Source: Elusimicrobiota bacterium (lineage in GTDB: Bacteria > Elusimicrobiota > Elusimicrobia > UBA1565). From it: DNA of 63,036 nucleotides. Made by a program: the position numbers and the translations under genes. The notes under the pieces are model-generated. The model was not told the DNA's origin, ran no database searches, and saw only the letters and a list, made by a program, of their open reading frames with translations. The stretch covers positions 1 through 63,036 of the forward strand of contig JACRDU010000154.1 of NCBI GenBank assembly GCA_016218495.1, in the 5' to 3' direction. Shown here piece after piece: positions 16,237 to 24,965 of the stretch (position 1 is the stretch's first letter; every line of letters begins with the position of its first letter).

Positions 16237-17135
16237 CGGACCGCGGCGGCCGGATGCGCGGCGAGGAAGCCCTTCACGAGGCGGGCGGCCGCCTCGGGCT
16301 CGTCTTCGAAGATGTAGTGCCCGGACTCGGGGAAGGCGTGGAACTCGGCCTCGGGGCAGCGCCGCCGCCATTCGGAGAGGAACTTCGCGTCGAAGACGAA
16401 GTCGCGCTCGCCCCACAAGACGAGCTTCGGCACGGAGGCCAGGCCGCCGAGGCCTTCCTGGGTGGCCTTGGCGAAGGCCCAGGCCCGGTCTCCCTCGCGC
16501 ATCGGGATGTCCTCGACGAAGCGCAGCGTGGCGATGCGTTCGGCCCAGGAGCCGTAGGGCGCCGTGTAGAGGCTCCTGACCTCGCGGCTCATGGGGCGCT
16601 TGGTCACGCAGAACCGGGCCGCCCCCGCCGAGAAGGCGTTGAATCCCCTGACGAGCAGGGCGCCCAAGGCCGAACGGGCCAGGGCCAGCTGCCATGGCAG
16701 CAGGCCGCCGGGGGGCATCATGAAGGCGGCGGTATTGGCGAGCACGATGCGGGAGATCCTCTCGGGATGGCGCACGGCATAGGACATCCCTATCATCCCC
16801 CCCCAGTCGTGCAGCACCAGCGTCAGCCCCTTCGTGAGGGAGAGGTGTCGGAGGAGGGCGTCGAGGTCTGCCACGCGCCGCTCGAGCGTGTAGTCGTAGC
16901 GGTCGTCTCCCGGCTTGTCGGAGAGGCCCATCCCGATGTGGTCGAGCGCCACGCAGCGGTAGGCCGGCGACAGGGCCGATACCAGGCCGCGGTACAGGAA
17001 GGACCAGCTGGGGTTGCCGTGCACGAAGACCACCGGCTCCCCGCTCCCCTCGTCGATGTAGTGCAGCCTGTGTCCGGCGATGTCCAGGAAGCGGGACTTG
17101 AACGGGTAGTGCTTCCTCAGCAGGGCGTCGTCCAC
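16233..17135 (-). CDS. oleB: OleB: alpha/beta-hydrolase beta-lactone decarboxylase
   Basis: 300 residues, haloalkane-dehalogenase-like fold. Motifs: oxyanion loop VFVHGNPSWSFLYR, nucleophile Asp110 in LHDWGGMIG (an Asp nucleophile, as in OleB and haloalkane dehalogenases), acid region LWGERDFVFD, catalytic His in ESGHYIFEDEP. OleB converts the cis-beta-lactone from OleC to the cis-olefin with loss of CO2. Taken alone it would be called a haloalkane dehalogenase; the neighbours decide. GTG start one base after the oleA stop. Confidence 0.92.
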   Translation of the reverse strand: MDDALLRKHYPFKSRFLDIAGHRLHYIDEGSGEPVVFVHGNPSWSFLYRGLVSALSPAYRCVALDHIGMGLSDKPGDDRYDYTLERRVADLDALLRHLSLTKGLTLVLHDWGGMIGMSYAVRHPERISRIVLANTAAFMMPPGGLLPWQLALARSALGALLVRGFNAFSAGAARFCVTKRPMSREVRSLYTAPYGSWAERIATLRFVEDIPMREGDRAWAFAKATQEGLGGLASVPKLVLWGERDFVFDAKFLSEWRRRCPEAEFHAFPESGHYIFEDEPEAAARLVKGFLAAHPAAAVR

Positions 17136-17136
17136 C

Positions 17137-18195
17137 CTACCACTCCCAGCCCAGCATCAGGCAGTTGAGGCCGCTGCCGATGCCGAGGAAGGCGACCTTG
17201 TCGCCCGGCACGATGGCTTCGCGCTCCTCGGCCAGGGCGGCGGTCAGCGGCAGGGAGACCGTGCCGATGTTGCCGAGGTGCTCATAAGTGGTGAAGTCCT
17301 TCTCTTCGGGGATGCCGAAGGCGGCCAGGATCTCCTTCTGGTGGCCTTTGCCGACCTGATGGCAGACGACCTTGTCGACCGCCTCAGGCGTCCAGGCCAG
17401 CCCCTCGAGGAAGGCCTTCCAGCAGTCACGGCCCAGGGCCACGCCGTTTTTGAGCACGGAGACCGCGTCGGTGCGCATCACCTGCTCCACGGGCTGTCGG
17501 GAGCGAAAGCCGTTCTTGGGCAGGGGCTCGAGGCCCCAGCGGCAGATGCGGTGGTGCTCGGGGGCCGCTCGGAAGGCCCCGCCGAGCAGGCGCCGGCGGC
17601 GGGAGCCGAAGGAGCCGTCGGTCAGGAGGACGGCCACCGCGCCGGAGCCGCCGGTCAGCGTGGCCAGGGAGTCCTTGAAGGAGTCGAGCCCGGCGTCCGC
17701 GCCCATCCGCTCGATGGTGGCCTCGTTGATCTCGCGCGCCGTCTCACAGGAGACGACCAGGCCCGCGCGGATCTGTCCCAGCTCGATGCGGTTGGCGACC
17801 TCCACGATGCCGTTGAGCACTCCCAGGCAGGCGTTGGAGATGTCGTAGACCGCCGCGCCGCCGCCGACGCCCAGGGCCTCGGCCACGGCGCAGGCCGTGG
17901 CGGGCTCGAACTGCTCCCGGCAGACGCCGCCGTAGACGAGCGCGCCCAGGTCCGAGGCCCGCACTCCGGAAGCCTCGAGGGCCTTCCTTCCGGCCCGGGT
18001 CGCCCCCTCCGAGAGCCTGAACCCCGGCTCCCACCAGCGCCGCTCGCGGATGCCGGTGAAGGCCTCGAGCTGACCGGGGGAGAGGTGCAGCGTCGTGTAG
18101 GTGCGCTCCAGGCGCGATTCGAGCTCGGCCGAGCCCACGACGACCGGCGCCAGTTCATAGCCGAAGGCGTCGAGATGGACCTTCGAATACCTCAC
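17137..18195 (-). CDS. oleA: OleA: thiolase-superfamily head-to-head acyl condensing enzyme
   Basis: 352 residues, the family length. It matches OleA landmarks I know from Xanthomonas OleA: Cys123 in DISNACLGVLNGI, Glu97 in CREQFEPATA (the Glu that reaches the partner active site), His279 in VCHQVGKGH, Asn309 in EHLGNIG, and the C-terminal LGIGSGLNC block. OleA joins two fatty acyl thioesters by a non-decarboxylative Claisen reaction to a 2-alkyl-3-ketoacid. The GTG at 18195 overlaps the stop of the giant synthase gene (GTGA), so its translation is coupled to the polyene synthase. FabH is a weaker alternative, since the Glu and LGIGSGLNC signatures argue for OleA. Confidence 0.94.
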   Translation of the reverse strand: MRYSKVHLDAFGYELAPVVVGSAELESRLERTYTTLHLSPGQLEAFTGIRERRWWEPGFRLSEGATRAGRKALEASGVRASDLGALVYGGVCREQFEPATACAVAEALGVGGGAAVYDISNACLGVLNGIVEVANRIELGQIRAGLVVSCETAREINEATIERMGADAGLDSFKDSLATLTGGSGAVAVLLTDGSFGSRRRRLLGGAFRAAPEHHRICRWGLEPLPKNGFRSRQPVEQVMRTDAVSVLKNGVALGRDCWKAFLEGLAWTPEAVDKVVCHQVGKGHQKEILAAFGIPEEKDFTTYEHLGNIGTVSLPLTAALAEEREAIVPGDKVAFLGIGSGLNCLMLGWEW

Positions 18196-21100
18196 GCGTC
18201 CGCCGCGCTGAGGGAGAATCCCTTCATCTGATAGATGAGCAGGCCGTCCACGCTCAGGAAGCCGTCGGCCGTGACGCGGCGGGCCGCGTCGTCGTATTCG
18301 GTCACCACGGCCTCCACGGTGACGAGCGAGTTGCGGGGCACGACCTGCCCGCGGTAGACCCACTCGTGCGGGCGGCCGAGGGCCATCGGCGTGAACCGGG
18401 CGGAGGGCGCGACCGAGGCCGCCCAGCGGCGGCGGGCCAGATGCTTCAGGAGCTGTTGGAAGGATTCGAGGCCCAGCGAGCCGGGGCAGACCGGGTCTTG
18501 GTAGAAGTGCGCCTTGAAGAACCACTCGCCCGGGTCGACCTTCTTGACCCCGCGGATGAAGCCCAGCCCCTTGGGCCCCCCGGAAGGGTCGAGGACGGTG
18601 ATGGAGTCGAGCATGCTGAAGCCGCGTTCGGGGAGGGCCAGGGGCGGGGCGGCGGCGCGGACCTCCCCGGGGCCGGCTGGAGCGTCCGTGGCGGGGGCCC
18701 AGGGGGTCACGCCGAGGATCCCCTTCTGGTCGCTCAGGGCTTCCTTCGAGAAGAAGCCGAAGTAGGTGGTCCCCTTGTAGACGAGGCGCTCCCCGGCGCG
18801 GACCTCCAGGTCGTAGTCCTGGATGATCATCCCCACGGATTGCGAGACCTTCGTCATCTTCACCCGGGTGGACAAGGTCCCCGTGTCCGGGAATACCTCG
18901 GAATGGAGGACGGCCTTGCCGCCCAGGTTCCGGAACGACAGGTCGGTCTCGGAGCGCAGCGCCGAGCCCAGATAGGCCGCCAGCCAGCCGCAGGGCTGCA
19001 GCGCCGCCTCGAGGAGGACCCCGAAGGGCATGCTCCTCTGGCGGTTGGCCTTGAAGTACCAGGCGTCGGGCTCCACGTCGTGTTCGGCGACGACGGCGCC
19101 GCCCGCCTCGAGGACGAAGGGGCAGCAGCCCGAGATGTCCACGATGCGGTCGAGGAACTTGTAGGGAGGGCCGGGCAGGCGGGCGATGACCCGCTCGGCG
19201 TCGAAGACCCTGTAGGGCGCGCCGAAGGCCTCGGAGGGCTTGCCGACGGCGAAGGCCGTGATGCTGGCGTCGTCGAAGAGGACCTTCTTGTCGGGTGCAG
19301 CCCGGCGCCCGGCCCAGAGGGCCTCGACCTCGTCGCGCGTCGCCCCGGCCAGGCGGCAGGACATGTCGGTGATGAGGACGACGGGCTTGCCGTCCGAGTA
19401 CATCAGGGCGTCGGCGACGGCGTAGGGCTCGGGCCCGTAGCCCAGCTCCTTGATGGAAATCTCATAGACGACCTTCTTCGTCGTCGCCAGGACCTGCCCG
19501 CGGCACTTGAGCTGGGACTTCACCCCCGGCACCGGCTCGAATCGGCCTTCCCCGCCCTTGATCCAGCCCAGGCGCATCAGATGGACCCGCAGGGTGTGCA
19601 TGCAGCACTCATACATGAGCGTGCCGGGCATCACCTGGTCGTCGACGAAGTGGCAGGTGATGAACCAGTCGTCGGGGTGGATGTCCGCTTCGGCGCGTAT
19701 GAGGCCAAGGCCGTATCGCCCGCCCGCCGGGTCCAGGCTCAGCACGCGGTCCAGGAGCTTCATGCGCGCGCCCCCGGCCCCGGGCAGCCTCAGCGGCGAG
19801 TCGATGCCGGAGAAGGCGGGGCCGAACGCGGCGGCCGGGACGCCGCGGCGCAGGGCTTCGACGGCGGCCTCATCGTAGGCGACGGGGCCGGCCGGCATCG
19901 GGGCCAGCGGCTTCCAGTCCGCGGGACGCTTGCCGGGGACGGGGCGCTTGTCCAACTCGGTGAAGACGATGCCCTTCCCGGCGTCCAGAGCCGCCGCCGT
20001 GAAGAAGCCGGCGCAGCCCTTGCGCATCGTCAAGAGGGGCTTCCCTTCCACGGTCGAGTCGAACTCGAAGAAGAAGAGCCAGGTATCGCCCTGCTGCGTG
20101 AAGCGCAGGATGCGGATGTCGTAGCGGATGACCGCGCCGGGGGCGGGCAGGGCGTCATGGAAGGTCACCACGGCGTCGAGCAGGCGGTAGACGGCCTTGC
20201 CCTTCGTCATCGAGTCGATCCCGAGGTAGCCCGAAAGGAAGAGGTCGGCCTGGCCGGCCTCAACGGCGATGCAGGTGGGGATCCTGCCGCCGTCGAGGTA
20301 CCAGGCGTCCGGCAGGATGTCGTGTTCGGTCGTCACGGCTCCCGAGCCCATGGAGTTGGGCGTGCCGCTCACCGCCGTGATGCGGTCGGCCAGCATCAGA
20401 GGCTCGTCGGGCAGGCGAACCCGGGTCGGGTAGGAATCGACGTGGGCGAAGGCCTCCCCGAGGACGGCGCCGATCTTCCCGACGGCGAACTCCATGCAGG
20501 CCTTGCGGTCCATGAACGGCGCCGGACCCGCGGGCGCCGGGGCGACCGGCGCCGCCGGCGCGGGCAGGGCCCCGCCCTGAAGGAGGGCGGCCTGCAGGGA
20601 TAGGGCCCGCCCCTGGAGCTCTGCGCTGACCGAAGCCAGCTTGAGGAACTGGGCATGGGCCGAGGCCCGCGCGTCCTGGGCGTCCTGGAAGCCTTTGGTG
20701 AGGGTCGACGCCGGAGCGGGGCGCTCGAGGACGGCCACCGGTACGGATGAGGGAGCCGGGACGGCCGGCCGGGGGCGCGGCGCGGGCGCCGGGGCCGCCG
20801 GACTGGGCGCGGGAGCGATGGGGGCTCGGAGCCGCGGCGCGGGCGGCTCGCGCCGGACGATGAGCGGACGCCGGACCGGGATGACGACGGAGCCGTCCCT
20901 GGAGGCCTCGGGAGGACGGTGGCCGACCGCGGCGGTGGCCTCGCCGTAAAGGCGCCCCAGGTCGACCGGGACGCGCTCGGCGGCCAGCATGCCGAGCAGG
21001 CGCAGGACGGTGGAGACGTCGTCCTGGTCGCGCACGCAGGCGGAGCGCGCGGCATGGGGCTTGCCGTCCAGGATCTTCGCCACCATCCGCGAACAGGTGT

Positions 21101-24100
21101 TGCGGGGCCCCATCTCGAGGAATATGCGGACGCCGTCGTCGTAGGCGCGCGTGATGACGGCGGGGAAGTCGACCCCGTTCAGGGCCTGGGCGGTGACGGC
21201 GTCGGCCGCGCTCTCGCTCGTGACGGGGTAGGGCCGCGCCCACGCTCCGCTGTAGACCTGGACCCCTTCGGGCGCCGTCGTCGGCAGGAGGTTCAGGGCC
21301 CGGTAGGCGTCCTCGACCTCGCGGGCGACGCCGCAATGCAGGGTGGTCACCCCGTGCAGCGGCAGGAAGGTCCCCCCGACCCCCTCGACGAGCTTCTTCA
21401 CCGCATGGCGGGCCCCGCCGACCACGCACTCCTTGGGGGTGTTGACGATGAGGAGGAAGACCTTCTCCATCTTGTCCGTGGTCGCGCGCACCAGCTTCTC
21501 GGGGCGGTCCACGACGCCCAGGACCCAATCCACGGCCTCGTGGGCGGCCAGGCCCCAGCTGCGCCGCGCGGCGTTGCACGGGCCGGCCAGCTCGCTCACG
21601 AAGAGCGGCGAATCCTCGATGCGCCGCAGCATCTCGTCGCGGTCCCGCCAGGCGCGCGTCGCGACGAGCGAGGCGCTCTCCCCGAGGCTGTAGCCGATGG
21701 CGGCGGACGGCTCCACCCCGAAGGAGCGCACGAGGTCGCTGATGACCGCCCCGTGGGAGACCTGCCCGATGATCATCGACTTGTGGTCCTGGGCCAGGGT
21801 CTCGAGGGCGGCGTCCTGCCAGCCTTCGGGCCAGGACAGGCGCCATGGCGCGAAGAGCTCGGGGACGAACTGGTCCTTGAGCCGGCCGACCTCGCCGTCG
21901 AGGGCGCGGAACACCTCCGGCCATTGGGCGGCGGCGCCGAGCCCCATGCCGATGTATTGGTTCCCCGAGCCCGGGAAGACGAAGGCCGTGCGGCCCAAGC
22001 GGCCGAGGGGCTCGGGCGAGTAGAAGACCCGGTCCAGGCCCTGGACGGGAGAGGCGGGGTCTTCGAGCAGGGACTTCTCGACGCCCAGGGCCTGGGCGCG
22101 CAGTTCGGCGGCGTCGCGCGCCACGAAGGAAACGGCGTGGGCCCGGCGTGCGGTGGCCGGGGAATGGCCCCACCAGGCGCGGGCCAGGGACTCGATGCCC
22201 ATCGAGGAGGAGTCTTCGAGCCATGTGCGCAGGCGGCGGGCCGCGAGGATGAGCTCGGGAGCGGAGTCCGCCTCGATGACGAAGAGGCCTTCCGGCCGGG
22301 CGCCCAGGGGTTGGCGGCGTTCAGCGGGCCGTTCGCAGTTGGGCGGGACCGCGTCGAGCTGTTCGAGCACGGCGTGAACGAAGTTCCCGCCGAGCCCCAT
22401 GGCCGACACGCCGGCGCGGCGCGGCCCTTCCGCCCGGTTACGCAGCCAGTACTGGGGAACGCGCGGCGCGTGGAAGCGGTCGGCGAACCCGTCGAGCTCG
22501 GCCCGCGCCTCAGAGATCTCGAGGGGGGGCAGGATCTCCTGATACAGGGCCAGGGACGCCTTCACGAAGGAGGCCAGCCCCGAGGCGGCCCCGGTGTGGC
22601 CGACGACCGGCTTGACGCTGCCCAGCGCCAGGCGGCGGCGGGGGGAACGGCCGCCGAAGAAGGCGGCCAGCGCCTTAGCCTCCGCCGCGTCCTCGGCGGG
22701 AGAGCCGCTGCCGTGCGTCTCGACGAATTCGACGGTCTGGGGGCGCAGGCCGGCGTCCTCATAGGCCCGCTCGAGCGCCAGGCCGTAGCCCTCGGCGGCC
22801 TGCGGCTCCTTCGCCGAGGCGGCGCCGATGCCGCGGAGCACCGCATAGACCCGGTCGCCGTCGCGCAGGGCGTCGTCGAGCCGCTTGAGGACGACGGCGG
22901 CGGCCCCTTCTCCAGGCACGCAGCCGTCGGCCGATTCGTCGAACGGCCGGGCCCTCCCGGACTTCGCGTAGGGGCGCAGGGCGTTGCGCGCCGCCAGGGC
23001 GCGGGGGTCGCCCGCCAGGTCCACGGCTCCGACCAGGGCGCAGTCGAGCTCCCCCCGCCTCAGGGCCGAGGCCGCCGCTTCGAGGGCGCGCAGCCCCGCG
23101 GTCTCGTCCGAGGCGATGGTGAAGCTGGGGCCTCCCGCCTTGAACTCGCGGGCGATGCGGCTGGCGATGATGCCGCCCAGCGCCCCCATCGTGCGGTTGG
23201 CCGACAGGGCCGGCCCCGCGGCGTCGCGGACCTCTTGGGGCATCGCCCAGCGCGCGTGGAAGTCCCCCGTGCGCGGGTCGAGCTCCATGCCGATGTAGAC
23301 GCCGGTATTCTCGTGGTCCCGGTTGAGGGCGCCGGCGTCCTTGAACGCGGCGTCGGCGGTCTGCAGCATCAGCACCTGCTGGGGCAGGAGGTCGGCGAGC
23401 TCCTTGGGCGGGATGCGGTAGGCTTGAGGGGCGACCGAGAGCTCCCCGATGAGCCGTTCGGAGGCCTCGGCCGGGAGGCGGCCTCCCAGGACGGCCTCCT
23501 GGAAGCGGCGCAGGCCCTTCAGGGCGCCGAAGCGGGCGGCCAGGCCCACCACGGCCACGTCGGGCCGGGGCTGTTCGGCGGGCGGCGCCGACTTCAGGCG
23601 GCCGCGGCGCACCCGCGAAGGGACATGTTCTTCGAGCAGGACATGGGCGTTGATTCCGCCGAACCCGAAGGCGGAGACGGCGGCGCGCCGGGGAACTCCC
23701 GATGCCCGCGGCTCCCAGGGCGCGGCCTCGGTCTGGACGCGGAACGGGGTCCCCTCGAGCTCGGAACCGACCGGAGTCCGGGAGAAGTTGGCGCTGGGCG
23801 GCAGAATCCTCTCACGCAGGGAGAGCAGCACCTTCATCGTCCCCGCGGCTCCGGCGGCCGTCAGCAGGTGCCCGACGTTGGACTTGACGGAACCCAGGGC
23901 GCACTGGGCGGGCTTCCAGCCCTCGGCGCCCCAGAGCTCGCGCAGGCTCTTGAGCTCGACGGCATCTCCGACGGGGGTCCCGGTGGCGTGGCACTCGACG
24001 AGGTCGATGTCGCGCGGCGACAGGCCGGCCTGACGGTAGGCCGCGCGCATGGCGCGCAGCTGGCCTCCGCCGTCGGGGGCCAGCAGCGAGCCTCCGATGT

Positions 24101-24962
24101 CGTTGGAGAGCCCCACCCCGCGGACGACGGCGTAGACCTTGTCGCCGTGGCGCAGGGCGTCCTCGAGGCGTTTGAGGACGAAGATGCCGGCGCCTTCCCC
24201 CACCACGAGGCCGTCTCCGGAAGCGTCGAGCGGGGATGGCCGGCCGGTGGGCGAGAGGGCGCGCAGCTGGGCGAATCCCATCTGGGTGTAGAGGCAGTCG
24301 GGGCGGGAGACGCCGCCCGAGAGCATGGCGTCGGCCCGGCCTTCGCGCAGGGCGTCCACGGCCAGCTTGAGGGCGTAGAGGGAGGACGCGCAGGCCGCGT
24401 CCAGGGTGAACCCCGCTCCTCCTAGCCCCAGGGCCTGGGCCAGGAGCCCTGCGGGCAGGCCCGCAGGGGAGAGGTCGTAGGGATGGGATTCCTGCGCGGG
24501 CGGCAGTGCTCGCCCCGCGGCCCTTTCGAGCTCCAGGGCGAAGTGGCGGCGGCCGAGGGCCGAGAAACGGTCCGTGGGCAGGGCGATGTTGCCGATGGCC
24601 ACGCCGACCCTGCGCCGGTCGACCTTCGCGGTCTCGGCGTCCCGCCAGGCGCTGCGCCCGGCATGGAGCGCGAAGTGGAAGACCGGGTCGAGCCCCGAGA
24701 GGAGGGAGGGGTCCAGCTCGAAGCCGGACGGGTCGAACTGGAACCCTTCCACGAAGCAGCCCCGCGTGGAGTAGACCTTGTCCGGGGAGGGACGAGGCTC
24801 CGCCGCGAAGGCCGCGCTCTTGGAGAGGAGCCAGCGTCCTTCGGGGGCGTCCTGCGCCGCGCAGACCTTGCGGGAGATGTTGGACCAATAGTCGGCCAGC
24901 GTCGGGGCCTTCGGGAACAGGCCGCCGATGCCGACGATGGCTACGGGTCCGTTATCCTTCAT
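18192..24962 (-). CDS. PfaB/C-type PUFA synthase subunit: KS-CLF-AT with four FabA-like dehydratase modules
   Basis: 2256 residues. Order: KS (~1-455; Cys191 in DAACASS, VECHATGT, SNVGHLLTAAG); second KS-like domain (~470-875) with the active Cys replaced by Glu620 (TIASDETAG), i.e. a chain-length-factor type; AT (~985-1370; Ser1092 in GYSLGES, PfaB-like); Pro/Ala linker (~1375-1480); then four hotdog modules. Modules 2 and 4 keep the FabA His (His1771 in TCHFVDDQVMPG; His2152 in KAHFYQDPVCPG), while modules 1 (~1480-1640) and 3 (~1930-2050) lack it, suggesting paired inactive/active double hotdogs. This KS-CLF-AT-DH order matches myxobacterial Pfa3 rather than Shewanella, where AT sits in a separate PfaB. 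No AGPAT or thioesterase follows. Acts with PfaA and PfaD. Confidence 0.93.
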   Translation of the reverse strand: MKDNGPVAIVGIGGLFPKAPTLADYWSNISRKVCAAQDAPEGRWLLSKSAAFAAEPRPSPDKVYSTRGCFVEGFQFDPSGFELDPSLLSGLDPVFHFALHAGRSAWRDAETAKVDRRRVGVAIGNIALPTDRFSALGRRHFALELERAAGRALPPAQESHPYDLSPAGLPAGLLAQALGLGGAGFTLDAACASSLYALKLAVDALREGRADAMLSGGVSRPDCLYTQMGFAQLRALSPTGRPSPLDASGDGLVVGEGAGIFVLKRLEDALRHGDKVYAVVRGVGLSNDIGGSLLAPDGGGQLRAMRAAYRQAGLSPRDIDLVECHATGTPVGDAVELKSLRELWGAEGWKPAQCALGSVKSNVGHLLTAAGAAGTMKVLLSLRERILPPSANFSRTPVGSELEGTPFRVQTEAAPWEPRASGVPRRAAVSAFGFGGINAHVLLEEHVPSRVRRGRLKSAPPAEQPRPDVAVVGLAARFGALKGLRRFQEAVLGGRLPAEASERLIGELSVAPQAYRIPPKELADLLPQQVLMLQTADAAFKDAGALNRDHENTGVYIGMELDPRTGDFHARWAMPQEVRDAAGPALSANRTMGALGGIIASRIAREFKAGGPSFTIASDETAGLRALEAAASALRRGELDCALVGAVDLAGDPRALAARNALRPYAKSGRARPFDESADGCVPGEGAAAVVLKRLDDALRDGDRVYAVLRGIGAASAKEPQAAEGYGLALERAYEDAGLRPQTVEFVETHGSGSPAEDAAEAKALAAFFGGRSPRRRLALGSVKPVVGHTGAASGLASFVKASLALYQEILPPLEISEARAELDGFADRFHAPRVPQYWLRNRAEGPRRAGVSAMGLGGNFVHAVLEQLDAVPPNCERPAERRQPLGARPEGLFVIEADSAPELILAARRLRTWLEDSSSMGIESLARAWWGHSPATARRAHAVSFVARDAAELRAQALGVEKSLLEDPASPVQGLDRVFYSPEPLGRLGRTAFVFPGSGNQYIGMGLGAAAQWPEVFRALDGEVGRLKDQFVPELFAPWRLSWPEGWQDAALETLAQDHKSMIIGQVSHGAVISDLVRSFGVEPSAAIGYSLGESASLVATRAWRDRDEMLRRIEDSPLFVSELAGPCNAARRSWGLAAHEAVDWVLGVVDRPEKLVRATTDKMEKVFLLIVNTPKECVVGGARHAVKKLVEGVGGTFLPLHGVTTLHCGVAREVEDAYRALNLLPTTAPEGVQVYSGAWARPYPVTSESAADAVTAQALNGVDFPAVITRAYDDGVRIFLEMGPRNTCSRMVAKILDGKPHAARSACVRDQDDVSTVLRLLGMLAAERVPVDLGRLYGEATAAVGHRPPEASRDGSVVIPVRRPLIVRREPPAPRLRAPIAPAPSPAAPAPAPRPRPAVPAPSSVPVAVLERPAPASTLTKGFQDAQDARASAHAQFLKLASVSAELQGRALSLQAALLQGGALPAPAAPVAPAPAGPAPFMDRKACMEFAVGKIGAVLGEAFAHVDSYPTRVRLPDEPLMLADRITAVSGTPNSMGSGAVTTEHDILPDAWYLDGGRIPTCIAVEAGQADLFLSGYLGIDSMTKGKAVYRLLDAVVTFHDALPAPGAVIRYDIRILRFTQQGDTWLFFFEFDSTVEGKPLLTMRKGCAGFFTAAALDAGKGIVFTELDKRPVPGKRPADWKPLAPMPAGPVAYDEAAVEALRRGVPAAAFGPAFSGIDSPLRLPGAGGARMKLLDRVLSLDPAGGRYGLGLIRAEADIHPDDWFITCHFVDDQVMPGTLMYECCMHTLRVHLMRLGWIKGGEGRFEPVPGVKSQLKCRGQVLATTKKVVYEISIKELGYGPEPYAVADALMYSDGKPVVLITDMSCRLAGATRDEVEALWAGRRAAPDKKVLFDDASITAFAVGKPSEAFGAPYRVFDAERVIARLPGPPYKFLDRIVDISGCCPFVLEAGGAVVAEHDVEPDAWYFKANRQRSMPFGVLLEAALQPCGWLAAYLGSALRSETDLSFRNLGGKAVLHSEVFPDTGTLSTRVKMTKVSQSVGMIIQDYDLEVRAGERLVYKGTTYFGFFSKEALSDQKGILGVTPWAPATDAPAGPGEVRAAAPPLALPERGFSMLDSITVLDPSGGPKGLGFIRGVKKVDPGEWFFKAHFYQDPVCPGSLGLESFQQLLKHLARRRWAASVAPSARFTPMALGRPHEWVYRGQVVPRNSLVTVEAVVTEYDDAARRVTADGFLSVDGLLIYQMKGFSLSAADA

Positions 24963-24965
24963 GGT

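Noticed and set aside
16233-17135. oleB as a haloalkane dehalogenase for xenobiotic breakdown
   Set aside because: The fold and Asp nucleophile allow it, but the gene lies between oleA and oleC with coupled starts, the signature place of OleB.
20919-24425. A 1168-codon open frame on the plus strand opposite the giant synthase gene
   Set aside because: It is the antisense shadow of pfaBC. GC-rich codons remove stops from the other strand. Its translation is Gly/Gln/Arg/His-rich low complexity with no domain, while the minus strand shows full KS, AT and hotdog motifs.
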